The position numbers and the translations under genes are program-made. Positions 32,669-43,000 of a DNA stretch of 64,000 nt are shown here, one piece after another. Positions within the stretch are counted from its first letter, which is position 1. Each line of letters begins with the position of its first letter. The notes beneath the pieces were generated by a model. It saw nothing but the letters and a program-made list of their open reading frames with translations. It was not told the DNA's origin and did not search any database. The DNA is from Heligmosomoides polygyrus polygyrus. Taxonomy: Eukaryota > Nematoda > Chromadorea > Rhabditida > Heligmosomidae. The DNA lies in NCBI GenBank assembly GCA_947396885.1, contig OX377201.1:4631879-4695878 (forward strand), given 5' to 3'.

Positions 32669-32778
32669 AGGCCTATGTTATACTTCGGCAACGCTGTTGT
32701 CGGCGACGTCGGCGACAGTATTGCGTGGGCTGCTACGCACTGAACAGCAACACCGTCGCAAAAGTATAACATGGGCCT
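32669..32778. repeat. 110-bp MITE
   Basis: AGGCCTATGTTATACTTCGG at the left, inverted at the right as AAAAGTATAACATGGGCCT. The inside is GC-rich (GTCGGCGAC repeats). A related unit lies at 46,641-46,768. Confidence 0.75.
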
Positions 32779-33594
32779 CACTTCGCGTCGCTTGATCAAT
32801 GTGGCCACAATACATGGTGTCGCGTCGCTCGGCAACGAAGTATAAACGGGACCTTTGTGGCGTCGCCCGTCCGCCAGTCTTCTTCCCTCAGATCAGCCGG
32901 AACTCTCCCGCGAGGCCTGACCACAGTGTCGTCTACTCCGATCGCATCGAATGCCTGACGGATGGATATCGAACCGGCCAAGAAGTGTCGCCAGGGCTCG
33001 GAGCGCCATGTCAATAAATACCGTGGAGCTCCCGTCTATGGGTCCGTCTCTACCCTATCGCGTTACTACACTCTGCCCGGCTATACTCCATCTACTATGT
33101 CGGCTTAGTGGTGTGCAATAAATCTATACTGGACCTTAGTGTGCGAGTCGAAGGAGTGCGGTGAGTCCCTTCATACATTGCAGTTTCCTAGTGGTACTTT
33201 GGCAGTGTGTTGGTACTGCTGTTGTATGCTATTGTCGGGTTGTCGGGACATGCCTGTAAAGCCCCACACAAGGTCCGCGCGGAGGGGCAAAGTCTAGCCC
33301 TCCGCGTGGGTAGTGTCATCGTGGATCAGGTAACCAATTCATGCATAGGTCGTAGTCCCCCCCCTGGTACCATGCTGGCTGCAGCCCAGAGCTGATTGGG
33401 CGCGACACAATTGGGAGTGAAGGGACGGACCAGGGGAGTCCCTATTTCAAAAGGGAACCTTTAGGGCGTGGAACCAATTCATCTCCCCGCGGCGCTAGCC
33501 TTGGCAGCTTCGTGTACCGCGTGGGGCGTGTCCCATGCGTTGACGGCACGGCCGCTGTGTTGGGGTCGTCGACTTGCAACACAGAGCATACTTA

Positions 33595-33706
33595 TGAGAC
33601 TTACGTGATAGTTGCATCCAGAGCAGTCAGTCCTGCTGGAGGGATTATTGAACCTGCCGGTACAGCTTCAACCAGAGTTTCATTGCAAATCGAGCATGCT
33701 GGAATT
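33595..33706 (+). CDS. Possible coding exon, unknown
   Basis: A CAACACAG acceptor, then about 37 open codons (ETYVIVASRAVSPAGG, STRVSLQIEHAGI) up to donor GTAAGT. Splice sites of good quality on both sides make it plausible, and the text reads like a globular protein. No neighbouring exons were found and no family could be assigned. Confidence 0.3.
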
Positions 33707-33889
33707 GTAAGTTTATACTCAGGTCTATGAGAGATCAATAAGTCCACAAAATTAATAAGAAAATTATCAATAATTAACCAATTATATGGACTGCTATTTG
33801 CCTTGCCAAAAAATAGCCCAGCAATTGTTTATACCATTTCCTCGCCGAATTAGTCGATTTCAAATCAAGTTGGACACTTTTCAAGGCGG

Positions 33890-34600
33890 TCATTGTTTAA
33901 TATAAAAAACATCTTTCGACGGCACTTCTACTGCCTTCTCATCAAGTAGGCTCCAAAACTCATCCTTGGCTTGATCGGAGCAGCCGGTCTTCGGAGCATA
34001 TGCAGAGAAAAAGTGATAGAGTCGTTCCTTAGCGGCGACAACAATCTTCATCAAGCGGTCATTGAAACGTTCCACGCTTGCAATCGCATCTCGGAACCGT
34101 TCGGAGACGATTATGCCAACGCCGCTGGTGGTCCTGGGACTGCCACACAGAACGGCATTGTAGCCTCGGCCTATATTCCTTGACTTGCTACAGGACCACT
34201 TCGTCTCGTGCACCGCACAGAAGTCAATCTTCCTTCACTCCAGTGCCTCTGCCAACTCAAAGGAGCGGCCCGACAACGTACCCACATTCAGGGTTGCCAC
34301 GCGGGTCCTGCTTACGTTACAGGAATTTCGGACTAGCTCAGTTGCCCGCCGATGCCGTCCTCGCATCAGGGACCCTCGCATACTTCTCACACTCGCCGGG
34401 CTCTGCGAGTGCGCGTCGGCTCCCGCGGACGTCGTAGCATTATCTCGTGAAACATTCGGCACCATCAACCATATGATGTGACATGGGCTGTTCGTAGGCC
34501 GGCCTGTCACTAGGGCCTGTCGCCTGCATTCGAGGGCAGTTACCCGTGGAGGAACGGACATCGCCACCTTGTAATAGCCTTTGAAAGCCGAAAAAAGAAC
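33890..34600 (-). pseudogene. RTE-clade retrotransposon endonuclease relic
   Basis: Minus-strand pieces in two frames: SRTRVATLNVGTLSGRSFEL, then VHETKWSCSKSRNIGRGY (catalytic Glu), GVGIIVSERFRDAI, FFSAYAPKTGCSDQAKDEFW. This is the N-terminal half of an apurinic-type endonuclease of a BovB/RTE-like element, a different family from that at 24.2 kb. The rest of the element is missing. Confidence 0.85.
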
Positions 34601-35036
34601 ATAGGCCTGTATTAGGTAAAGACAAACATATAGGTGAAGAGAAATTACGAAAAAAAATTATAAATGATGACTAAAAGCAGAATGTTTCGAGGATGTAGTT
34701 CTACTTACAGCAGTTGCTCACTGCGCATATCCTCCTCACCACATATATGACCTGCTTTTCGGTCGTAGCTGAAAGTTGTGGAATTTAGATTATTACATAG
34801 CTTTTTTGTTTATAATAATTTTGTGTACTTATAATTCATAGAAATTATCCATTACACAGAGATCTTACAAAAACTTTTGAAAAATAAGCAAACTGACGCT
34901 CGGTTGTAGGTTGCTGCGTAGTACTCGGAATAGGCGCTCTCCTCCTGAAATAACTGCTAGAAGGTGGTCGTGAATAGAAAATGTAGCAGTGGGGCGTTAA
35001 TTTTTTTTGAAAAATTAAAGATCATCATTGATCGAA

Positions 35037-35155
35037 AAGGTACGCGGTAGCACGGTCAGAGGGGACGCCGACTGTCGTTTGTACCTGATTCTAGGGTCAT
35101 GGTTCATATTTTCCGCCCAAGACCAAACAGGCTTTCCGTCTCTGGTGCCAGACTT
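35037..35155 (+). repeat. tRNA-derived SINE copy running into the assembly gap
   Basis: GGTAGCACGGTCAGAGG (A box side) to GTTCATATTTTCCGCCC and GGTGCCAGACTT align with the first 120 bp of the SINE; the copy is cut by the N run. Confidence 0.7.
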
Positions 35156-35355
35156 NNNNNNNNNNNNNNNNNNNNNNNNNNNNNNNNNNNNNNNNNNNNN
35201 NNNNNNNNNNNNNNNNNNNNNNNNNNNNNNNNNNNNNNNNNNNNNNNNNNNNNNNNNNNNNNNNNNNNNNNNNNNNNNNNNNNNNNNNNNNNNNNNNNNN
35301 NNNNNNNNNNNNNNNNNNNNNNNNNNNNNNNNNNNNNNNNNNNNNNNNNNNNNNN
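35156..35355. other. Assembly gap (200 N)
   Basis: Exactly 200 N, probably a gap of arbitrary size. It starts inside a SINE, so repeat collapse is a likely cause. Confidence 0.98.
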
Positions 35356-35930
35356 TTTACGACCGCATCACTTTTGCTCTAGGGCTGAGTTTTGCTGAAG
35401 TTTTCGACTTTGAGGTGTGGATTGCAACAGTGGGTTTCAGGCTTAGTTTGATCAAAAGTAAGACGGTATTCAGCCGCCAAATTGGCAGTGCATCAGGGTT
35501 CCAGGGAGACACGTCCTGGAAAGGCTATTTCTCGTGTGTAGATGTGTGTCTCCACAAGGCGGATCAGAATGAAGGCTGGATATGTGGTCAGACACCATGC
35601 AGAGATGCTGTCCCACAAAAACGATGGAGCTGGCAGCTCACGTCTCGGAGTTTCGCTTCCATGGAAAGGCAGTTTCCTTCAAATTCAACATTGAGATTTG
35701 ACACTGACGTCTGCCCACTCGCAGAAGAGCTCCTACCACTTAGCAAAGCCCATATTTGCGATATCTTTCGAAAAAATGTTGTCACTCGACTTTGATCGAA
35801 TTTATTACTTAAGACAGGTCCGATACTGGAGCCCACACTGTTGCCGCAATTGCAGTGACCTGACCTGCCTCTGCAAACATGTGTCCTTTAAACATGCAAT
35901 CGCTGATTCTCCCCTGAAGAACTCACACTA
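35356..35930. other. Open sequence on both strands, possible exon(s), unknown
   Basis: The plus strand is open from the gap to 35,795 (contains KGYFSCVDVCLHKADQNEG, SFASMERQFPSN). On the minus strand 35,836-35,588 is open (FFRKISQIWALLSG, CLSMEAKLRDVSCQLH). The strand cannot be decided, and no family is recognised. Confidence 0.25.
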
Positions 35931-36069
35931 ACCTTTTGTACTCCGTAAAATATCGATTAATGTTTTTTTTCTAAACTGCTGTTTGAATTTGAAGGCGAAC
36001 GATTTACCGACGGTTGTGTACTGCTATTCTTGCAAAAACCATTACAGCTTCTGATATCCTTATGCTGGT

Positions 36070-36620
36070 GCTACTCTTCTATTCCGATTGGCCTCTTCTA
36101 TGTCCTTGGAAACAACTCGTTTTCATGGTTTCATCGTTTTCGTGGTCGAAAAATTGATCAATAGTGAAGACGGACTCATCAGTGAACAGAATCCGTCTGT
36201 AGCGTGCCAATACGCCGCGTCAGTACTTTTAAGGAGCATTCTGTATCTTTTTAGCCTTGCAGTCTTCAGAAAGTCCATCAAAAATTGCGCCTTCTTAATT
36301 TTGTAAGCACACATTCCAAGCTTCTTTTTCACCATTTGTCGGATGGAATGCTTGGAACTTGCTTCATCACGAGCAAGCTCTCACACGGCCCTTTTGATTT
36401 ACGATGAAATTTCTCGCGAATTTTCTTGACGACCACGGAATTAAAAGCGATCTTCGACCTGCATGATCTCGGTCCTCCCTCGATCGTTCCGATCTCGTTT
36501 TGTCGACTCAGGTTGCTGTAGAGTATGCTTTTCGCAATACCAAGCCTTCTAAAATGCCAGCAGAACGCACTCCCTCGATGTAAGTTTCTCTATAACTATG
36601 CGCAAAATTATGCATCTGTT
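36070..36620 (-). pseudogene. Tc1/mariner-type transposase relic
   Basis: Minus-strand text in several frames: IRQMVKKKLGMCAYKIKKAQ, LKTARLKRYRMLL, RYRRILFTDESVFTIDQ (first catalytic Asp in FTDES), FFDHENDETMKT. Stops and frameshifts throughout. The catalytic downstream motifs are not seen. A different family from the mariners at 0.7 and 37 kb. Confidence 0.7.
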
Positions 36621-36987
36621 CTCTTAAATATGAAACGTTCAATCCCAAAAAATTGGATTATAAGTGTGCATGGCTAAGGCAACAACACAACATGAAAGTT
36701 TGGTTTAGTGTTGTGGATTATCCTATATAGTGATCCTGGCTCAGGAGAGTCTAAAAACATTTGCCGCACCCACATAGTTTTTGAAAGCGCAGAATCCCCG
36801 CTCTCTTACCATTTACCAGCTTTTGTCACATAGCTACCTCTTGCGGAGCTTTTGACGTTGTTCTGCATAATGGCTAGGCAAGAATGGGAGTCCCAAGGAG
36901 ATGCCGAAATCAAGTCTCCATCCAAAGAAGACCATGGTGATCGTATTGTGGGCATGGCTAATATAGTCCATTACAAGTTCCTGAAGA

Positions 36988-37835
36988 TGCTTCGTCGTCG
37001 TTATGGATGCCATATCGCGTGATCTTCAGCAGCCAGTCCCTTGGACGTTGCTTTATGCTGATGATGTAATGCTTGCTAGCGAAGATAAGATTGAACTCCA
37101 GCGGCAGGTACAAGCTTGGTGCGATCGCTTGGAGAGATTTGGACTTAAACTTAATGTCAAGAAGACCAAGTATATGACGACTGATGAAGACGAGTCCAGC
37201 TCCATTAAGGCAACTGGCATTGAGCTGCCACGTACTTCAGTATTCAAGTACTTGAGATCAGCAATCGTGTCCGATGGCGGTTTACTCGTTGAAGCCAACT
37301 CACGCGTGAGTGCAGCGTGGTCCAAATGGCGCTCTCTGACGGGAGTGCTCTGCGACAAGAAGATACCAGAGCGCCTCAAGTCGAAGATCTACAGAGCAGT
37401 CGTCCGGCCTGTAGCTATTTACGGAGCTGAGTGCTGGCCCGTTACCAAAGAAATTGAAAGGCGCCTCAGCGTAATGGAAACGAAGATGCTGCTGTGGACG
37501 GCCGGAGTTATGCGCTTGGATCGAGTACACAACGAATCCATACGGCAGAGGTTCGGTGTCACCCCGATATTTGAGATGCGCGAAGCTCGTCTGCGATGGT
37601 ACGGCCACGTCCTTCACGCAAAAGGTGACACTGCCCGAAAGACTGGTCTTAACCTTGATGTGCCCGGTAGGCGGCCACGAGGGCGACCAAAACAGCGGTG
37701 GCTTGATACGCTGCATCAAGACTTGAAGATGGCTGGGTTGCACCCTGATCAGGCATTTGATCGGGAGAAATGGCGCCAACATTCCAGGAAAGCGGACCCC
37801 GCAACTAAGCGGGACAAACGCTGAAGAAGAAGAAG
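36988..37835 (+). pseudogene. RTE (BovB-like) 3' fragment inserted in mariner, with target duplication
   Basis: Encodes the C-terminal part of a reverse transcriptase: TLLYADDVMLASED (catalytic Asp pair), GLKLNVKKTKYMTT, VVRPVAIYGAECWPVTK, RLRWYGHVLHAKGD, GRRPRGRPKQRWLD. It ends in GAA repeats. AAGTTCCTGAAGA occurs on both sides (36,975-36,987 and 37,836-37,848), the target-site duplication. The open frame 37,003-37,824 has no stop, so it is young despite being 5'-truncated. Confidence 0.92.
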
Positions 37836-38050
37836 AAGTTCCTGAAGACTGGAGAAGCTATCACAACGGTGAACCTCTGTGCCGAAGTTGAAGTGATGCA
37901 CCAGAAGTTGATTAAAAAAAGCCGACTTTGTTCAATCGAAGAGGCCCAATCCTACTGCATGACAACGCGCGTTCGCACGTTCCAAAAATTGTTGTCCAGA
38001 AACTGTTTGGATTGGGATACGAAGCACTGCCACATCCAACATATTCAGCA

Positions 38051-38212
38051 GGGGCCGAATTCATCAACGACTTGCATAAACAATTAATTCACAAGGGAAA
38101 ACTCAGATAACGTGGCATATCAAGCGATATGGCGAGCGAGAAGCCGCGTTATCTTAGTTTTCCTCTGTGATTTCCCTGTTAAAATTAGGTAAGTCGTTGA
38201 TGGATCCGATCA
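38051..38212. repeat. MITE nested in mariner relic
   Basis: GGCCGAATTCATCAACGACTT is repeated inverted as AAGTCGTTGATGGATCCGA; inner inverted parts (GATAACGTGGC and GCCGCGTTATC) make the whole unit a hairpin. It breaks the mariner frame between HPTYSA and DLSPFDY. Related to the termini at 39,173 and 40,040. Confidence 0.8.
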
Positions 38213-39172
38213 CAGATCTGTCCCCTTTCGACTATATTTTCTCAAGCAATTAAATCATCAATTGAAGGATAATAAATCAAGCAACAAAGATGATGTCGAA
38301 AATGACTTATGTTCTATTAGTTCTCATAGTTCTGATTTTCACAAAGGTGGATTAGGTCATTGTCGCATTAGAAAATGTGTATTAGTTGTAATGGTGTTTA
38401 TTTCAGTTTAGAAAATTGTTCCCAAGCCAAGTTATGATCTGTCAAAGTTTTCGATCAAAATTGACCATTTCATAAACAGCGACCTAATACACACGTGAGC
38501 ACATCGTCAGTTCACCACACTGAATCTTCTGATGTGAGGACAGTGCTGCTGTAGTTAATTACAGTTCTTTATTAATGCATCAATTTGATCAAGTTTTCGT
38601 GGTCCTTCACTCCTTCACTGCATGGATCCTGTCATGGATATGTCTCCGGCTGCCACTGCCGCTAGGTCCTGCAACGAATAGGATGTACTAATAGAGCATT
38701 TCACTAAGCATTCATGTGAATGAATAATTTTTAGTCTTTTTAAAATTAGAGCCGTATGATGTACAGGTATCGTATTTAACCACCAATAGATTCCATATGA
38801 CGCCAAACACATTTTTGCTGCTTTAGTTGTTATGGCGGCAGCTGTTGTATTTACAAAACTGTCGTAAACGTGCTTAAACTCTTAAATTGCAAAGCTCAAT
38901 GATGAAGATGTACAGCAAATTTTTGTTGCCATATGACCTGTGAAGCACTTGACTAAGTAGATCTGTCTAAAAAGAACGCATAAAGGTGCAAATTTCTAAA
39001 AATAATGCGTGGTAGATAGCACGTAGGGCTTCCTGCTAGTAATGCCACCGATTCTGTTTCAAAACTGCGTCATAATCGCAGTATTCACATCTTGCCTTCG
39101 CAACCATAAACTCCTGTCGATATAGTATACAGAAAATTATCAACGCCTAGCGACCTCGTAATTTCTTAACAT
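38213..39172. other. End of mariner relic, then no gene recognised
   Basis: After about 38,300 the sequence is AT-rich, without coding motifs or exons that I can support. Confidence 0.4.
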
Positions 39173-39239
39173 CTGGAGCCGGATTCATGAACGACTTATA
39201 GCAATTTAACGGAGAAAATACAGCCGAATTATTTAAGCC

Positions 39240-39378
39240 CCCCCCCCACCAGACTTCTGCGGCGTTGCTGCTGCCCTATCCTTCATCATAGGGCAGGAAC
39301 GCAAAGCTCGCCGCCAGCGGCGTCCCTGCCCTATCCTTAACCACAGTGGCGAGCGGCGTTGCCGCAGAAGTCTGTGGG
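39240..39378. repeat. 140-bp MITE
   Basis: CCCCCACCAGACTTCTGCGG at the left and CCGCAGAAGTCTGTGGGGG at the right, inverted; the inner CCCTATCCTTCATCATAGGG is palindromic. Part of the nested stack 39.2-40.0 kb. Confidence 0.7.
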
Positions 39379-39504
39379 GGCCTTTAGGCGAATGGCGGCT
39401 GTTGCCAGCATGCCCAGCGACGCGTCCGCTTGCACTCCACTTTGGCCTTGGAGCGCGGAAGCCGTGCGCTTTGTATCTCTTGTACGCCCGCAATGGCGAA
39501 GTCG

Positions 39505-39600
39505 TCGGGCAGATCGTGGTGTAGTGGGTAGAGGCGCTGGTTGAAGCGATGGGGGTTGGGTTTCGGTTCCTATGCATGGTGGCGTTTTTGCATTTCAGCT
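39505..39600 (+). repeat. tRNA-like module, second family, copy C
   Basis: A GTGGTGTAGTGGGTAGAGGCG stretch resembles box A and GGGTTTCGGTTCCTAT box B; GGTGGCGTTTTTGCATTT follows, the same trailer as in copies A, B and D. Confidence 0.6.
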
Positions 39601-40060
39601 GACTAGATAGGATCTTAGAGGTTTCAACGTCTAATCAATTTTCAGACGTTTTCTCCTCATTTTTCCAGTGCGGTCTCCACTCTCCACCTGAGCTACGAAA
39701 GGAGTTTCCACACGAGCAGCTTAGATGTCACCCACCCTGGACTCCCTTCCCTAGCCTGGTTCTGTGCTCAAAGAGCGCAGAACCCCGCTACGGACTTCCC
39801 CTGAGCGACGAAGGAACCCAACAGCAATAGACGATTTCGCGCTCCATCGCGTACGCATGTGGGCCGCCTTCGTCCAAATAATGCGGCCAGAAAATACAGC
39901 CGAAATTCCTGATAAATTTCTGATAGCGTGAACTGATAGCGTAAAACATTCCGCCATTTCGCTTGTTGATAAGCCGCGCTATCAGGAATTTCGTCTGTAT
40001 TTTCTCTGTTAAATTGCTGTAAGTCGTTGATGAATCTGGTCCTTAGACAGCAAGGCAGAA

Positions 40061-43000
40061 TTAAAACAAACATACAGCACTGCTTAGACAGCTAATTGGC
40101 CTGCCACATGGACGTCGAGCACTTTTGTCAAAGATGTCTTTGAAGAATGGATTATTCAACAGCTCCTGTCCATGTAGTCGATGTGATGGTGCATAAACTA
40201 GCATTTGTACAAGGATTGCTATCGCTTCAGCGGGACAGTCCTTCGAGATGTAGAACATCTGAAGCATAGCGTTTGCGGCGAATCTAGCAATAATATCACT
40301 GGTGGCAATAATCAATAGAATATCTTCAACGTTCATCAATTCAGAAGGCTCATGTATCACGAGAGCGACCTACGACCAAGAAGCCTTAGTAGTGGAGAGT
40401 ACAAATTTTAAAATCCTGACCTTGCTGAAATTTCCTGCGGAACCTTTCCCACCGAAACGCTGAAAAATGTGCCATGTTTTTTTATCATCCATTTTTAATA
40501 TCCGCTTCAAAGATGTCTATTTTATATTTTTTTCAAAAGGGCAGGTTTATTTATGTTGCGCTCGAGATAAAAGTCAAATCTATTCAGAGGTCACACATCA
40601 CTGATTTTCTGGCAACGGTGGTAAAATTGAATTTTTTCGACTATTTCAGAAGGCGACACTCTGCGCCAGCCTAAGAAGGACCCCTTTTTGCAATTTTCTA
40701 TCCAAGGAGGGTTGGAAGTCACCATGTGTTCCTTTATGTTTCTAGAAGTGGGATATCTTCGCCACGTAGTTGTTTGGGCTTCAACTCAGTTGCGACCACC
40801 GAAATGCATTGAGAAGAACTTAGAATTGAAAAAAAAACACTTGCGAACCGCTTTAACTTCCTTCCACTTGTTTTTAGAGGCATTCATTAACGCAACGTCA
40901 TTGTCAGTTGGTAAGCCGAAATTCTCGATGTAAAGCTAGAAAATCAAACGATAGAAAAATTTTAGGTCAAATAAATTTGTCCAGCTGCTTACTTCGATTT
41001 GATTCATTGTGCTCTTTCCCGGGAAGAGCACGGAGCCGCGAAGCATTTCTCCAAACACACATGCGGTTGACCATATATCTGTAACGAAGTTCATCTCGAT
41101 ATTAAAGAAGGTTGGTCACTACTATTGACATTAGTAGTGCCCATTATGATAATTAGCCCCTTCTATAATTTTTGGAATGTTCCATGTCACGAAATGCCAA
41201 TCCGAGATACTTGCCGCGGCAAGCACCACCTGCCGCTACTTTTCATGAGTCTTTCACCCGCGAGACCTCAGACCGGCAAAAAATTTTAGGGTGTCTCATA
41301 ATTTTCTGGGCTATCATACCATTTTTATTAAAATTCATTACAACAAGGTTCATCTCGATATTAAAGAAGGTTGGTCAATCGGTATAATCTCCATCTGTAG
41401 CCACAAATTTTCTCCAACGATTCGGAAGAGAGTTGATTGCATTCTCCCAGAAAGAAGCTGGCCTGCTGCCGATCCATTCGTCGATTGCACTGAACCTAAT
41501 GACCTTGCGAGCATAGTTTGTTCATGGAAAAGGAGCAAGGCTTCTAAGTGCTGCATATTCACAAGGGCTTATATCTGTTGAATACATAGGATGTGCCACA
41601 ATTTCGATAGACTCCTTGTTCATCGTCTCCTGCGTTCGTTTCGCTCAATGCGGTCGTGCATTATTCATTAACACACGAATAGTACCGAATCCCGGATACT
41701 TCTCAAGCAGCTCACGCTTCATTTCCAGCATATCTTCAATGAACAAGTCCCCTGTCATTGTCTATTTATCTAATAAAAGCAAGTAGTGCACGACTCCCCG
41801 ACTCGTGAACCAAAATGAAACCATTATCTTCTTTGAGCAACAAAATGATGTATATTCACTTCCGGAAACTATTGAACCAAGCTTCACACGTTGACTTGCT
41901 GCAAAGTGCCGGCAGCAAGTCGATAGAGGTAATCGATATGCTATTGCGAAACATATTCGAATCGCCTTGTTGTGCTAGGAGAACATCCCATTTTGATAAT
42001 GTACAAAGAAGTTGCAACGCGCCAAACACTCATGGGTCAAATAGCCCAGAAAATTATGGGACACCCTGATAGTGCATTCACAGTTCACCTAGTGCCTTAT
42101 TCGATGAAAACAAAAAGTACACGACCTCTCCCTTGTATTGTAGATCTGTCTTATTGAGTTCCTCCTCTCTGGTAGCCCGCTTTAGTTGTAAATTACGAAT
42201 AAACGGATTATTAAATACTTTTGTGTCAGAGGCAATTGAAGCCCACACAAAATTAAATCTTGGGAGAAACGCTTCACCGTTACTTTTACTCTTTTTTCTT
42301 ACTCTGTTTGCGAAAGAGTATAGTAAAAGCACCCACTCAATAAGCTCTTCGAGAACACCGTGTTGTCGTAAGGCGTACCATGTGACCTCATGCGATACAC
42401 GATCAAATGGTTTCTCTAAGTCGAGAAAAGTGCAGCGATTTCTGCTTTTCGCGATGGCTTTCTACAAGAAGACGAGCAGCATGCATGGCATCGATGGTGC
42501 CACAGCCCGCTACGAAGCCACATTGATTGGCGGAAAGCTGGTCGATATCACGAATACGTCCATCTATATTTCGCTCGAAGGTTTTCATGCTGTGCGAGAG
42601 CAAGCGAATTGGATGGTAAAATGCCTTCCGTCTCTAACCTGCTTCTGCCTTTAGTAGCAACATTCACATTCGTAAATTCCAAAAAGACACAAACAGATCA
42701 GGAAAACTTCCATTTAAGATATTTAATAAGAGTGTTCTGTATTGTTGCTGTTAATTATATGAGTGTTTTTCGAACCGTCATTGAATTTCTTAGCTCATGG
42801 CATTACTCACTGTCTTATTCATATTCTCAACTTTTCGTACACTCTACTTGCTTTCCCACATCGTTTCAGCATATGTGATGGTGTAATGGTGATGGCTACA
42901 GCACAGATGCATTAACATCAAAGCTCTTTTCTGCTGCTCTGCTTTCGTTCTGCGTTTCCTTCCATGTTTTTGTTTGTGCCTACTGTTGCTTGTTTAAGGC

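Larger units (their letters stand above)
36855..38300 (+). pseudogene. mariner transposase relic, interrupted twice
   Basis: Fragments on plus: a piece around WESQGDAEIKSPSKE (36,880), then after an RTE insertion AITTVNLCAEVEVMHQKL and ILLHDNARSHVPKIVVQKL with LGYEALPHPTYSA (second catalytic motif), then after a MITE LSPFDYIFSSN (third motif region). The order and spacing are those of mariner once both insertions are removed. Confidence 0.8.
39173..40040. repeat. TIR element with nested insertions
   Basis: CCGGATTCATGAACGACTTA with TAGCAATTTAACGGAGAAAA at the left is matched inverted by TTTTCTCTGTTAAATTGCTG and TAAGTCGTTGATGAATCTGG at the right (about 60-bp arms). Inside, AAAATACAGCCGAA occurs twice (39,215 and 39,893), bracketing a second element of about 650 bp whose end reads AAATAATGCGGCC and which holds a tRNA-like module. 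A third element (39,240-39,378) sits in that. Confidence 0.7.

Noticed and set aside
33207..33395. Signal-peptide-like open frame (LVLLLYAIVGLSGHAC)
   Set aside because: No ATG start and no exon framing; surrounding sequence looks repeat-derived.
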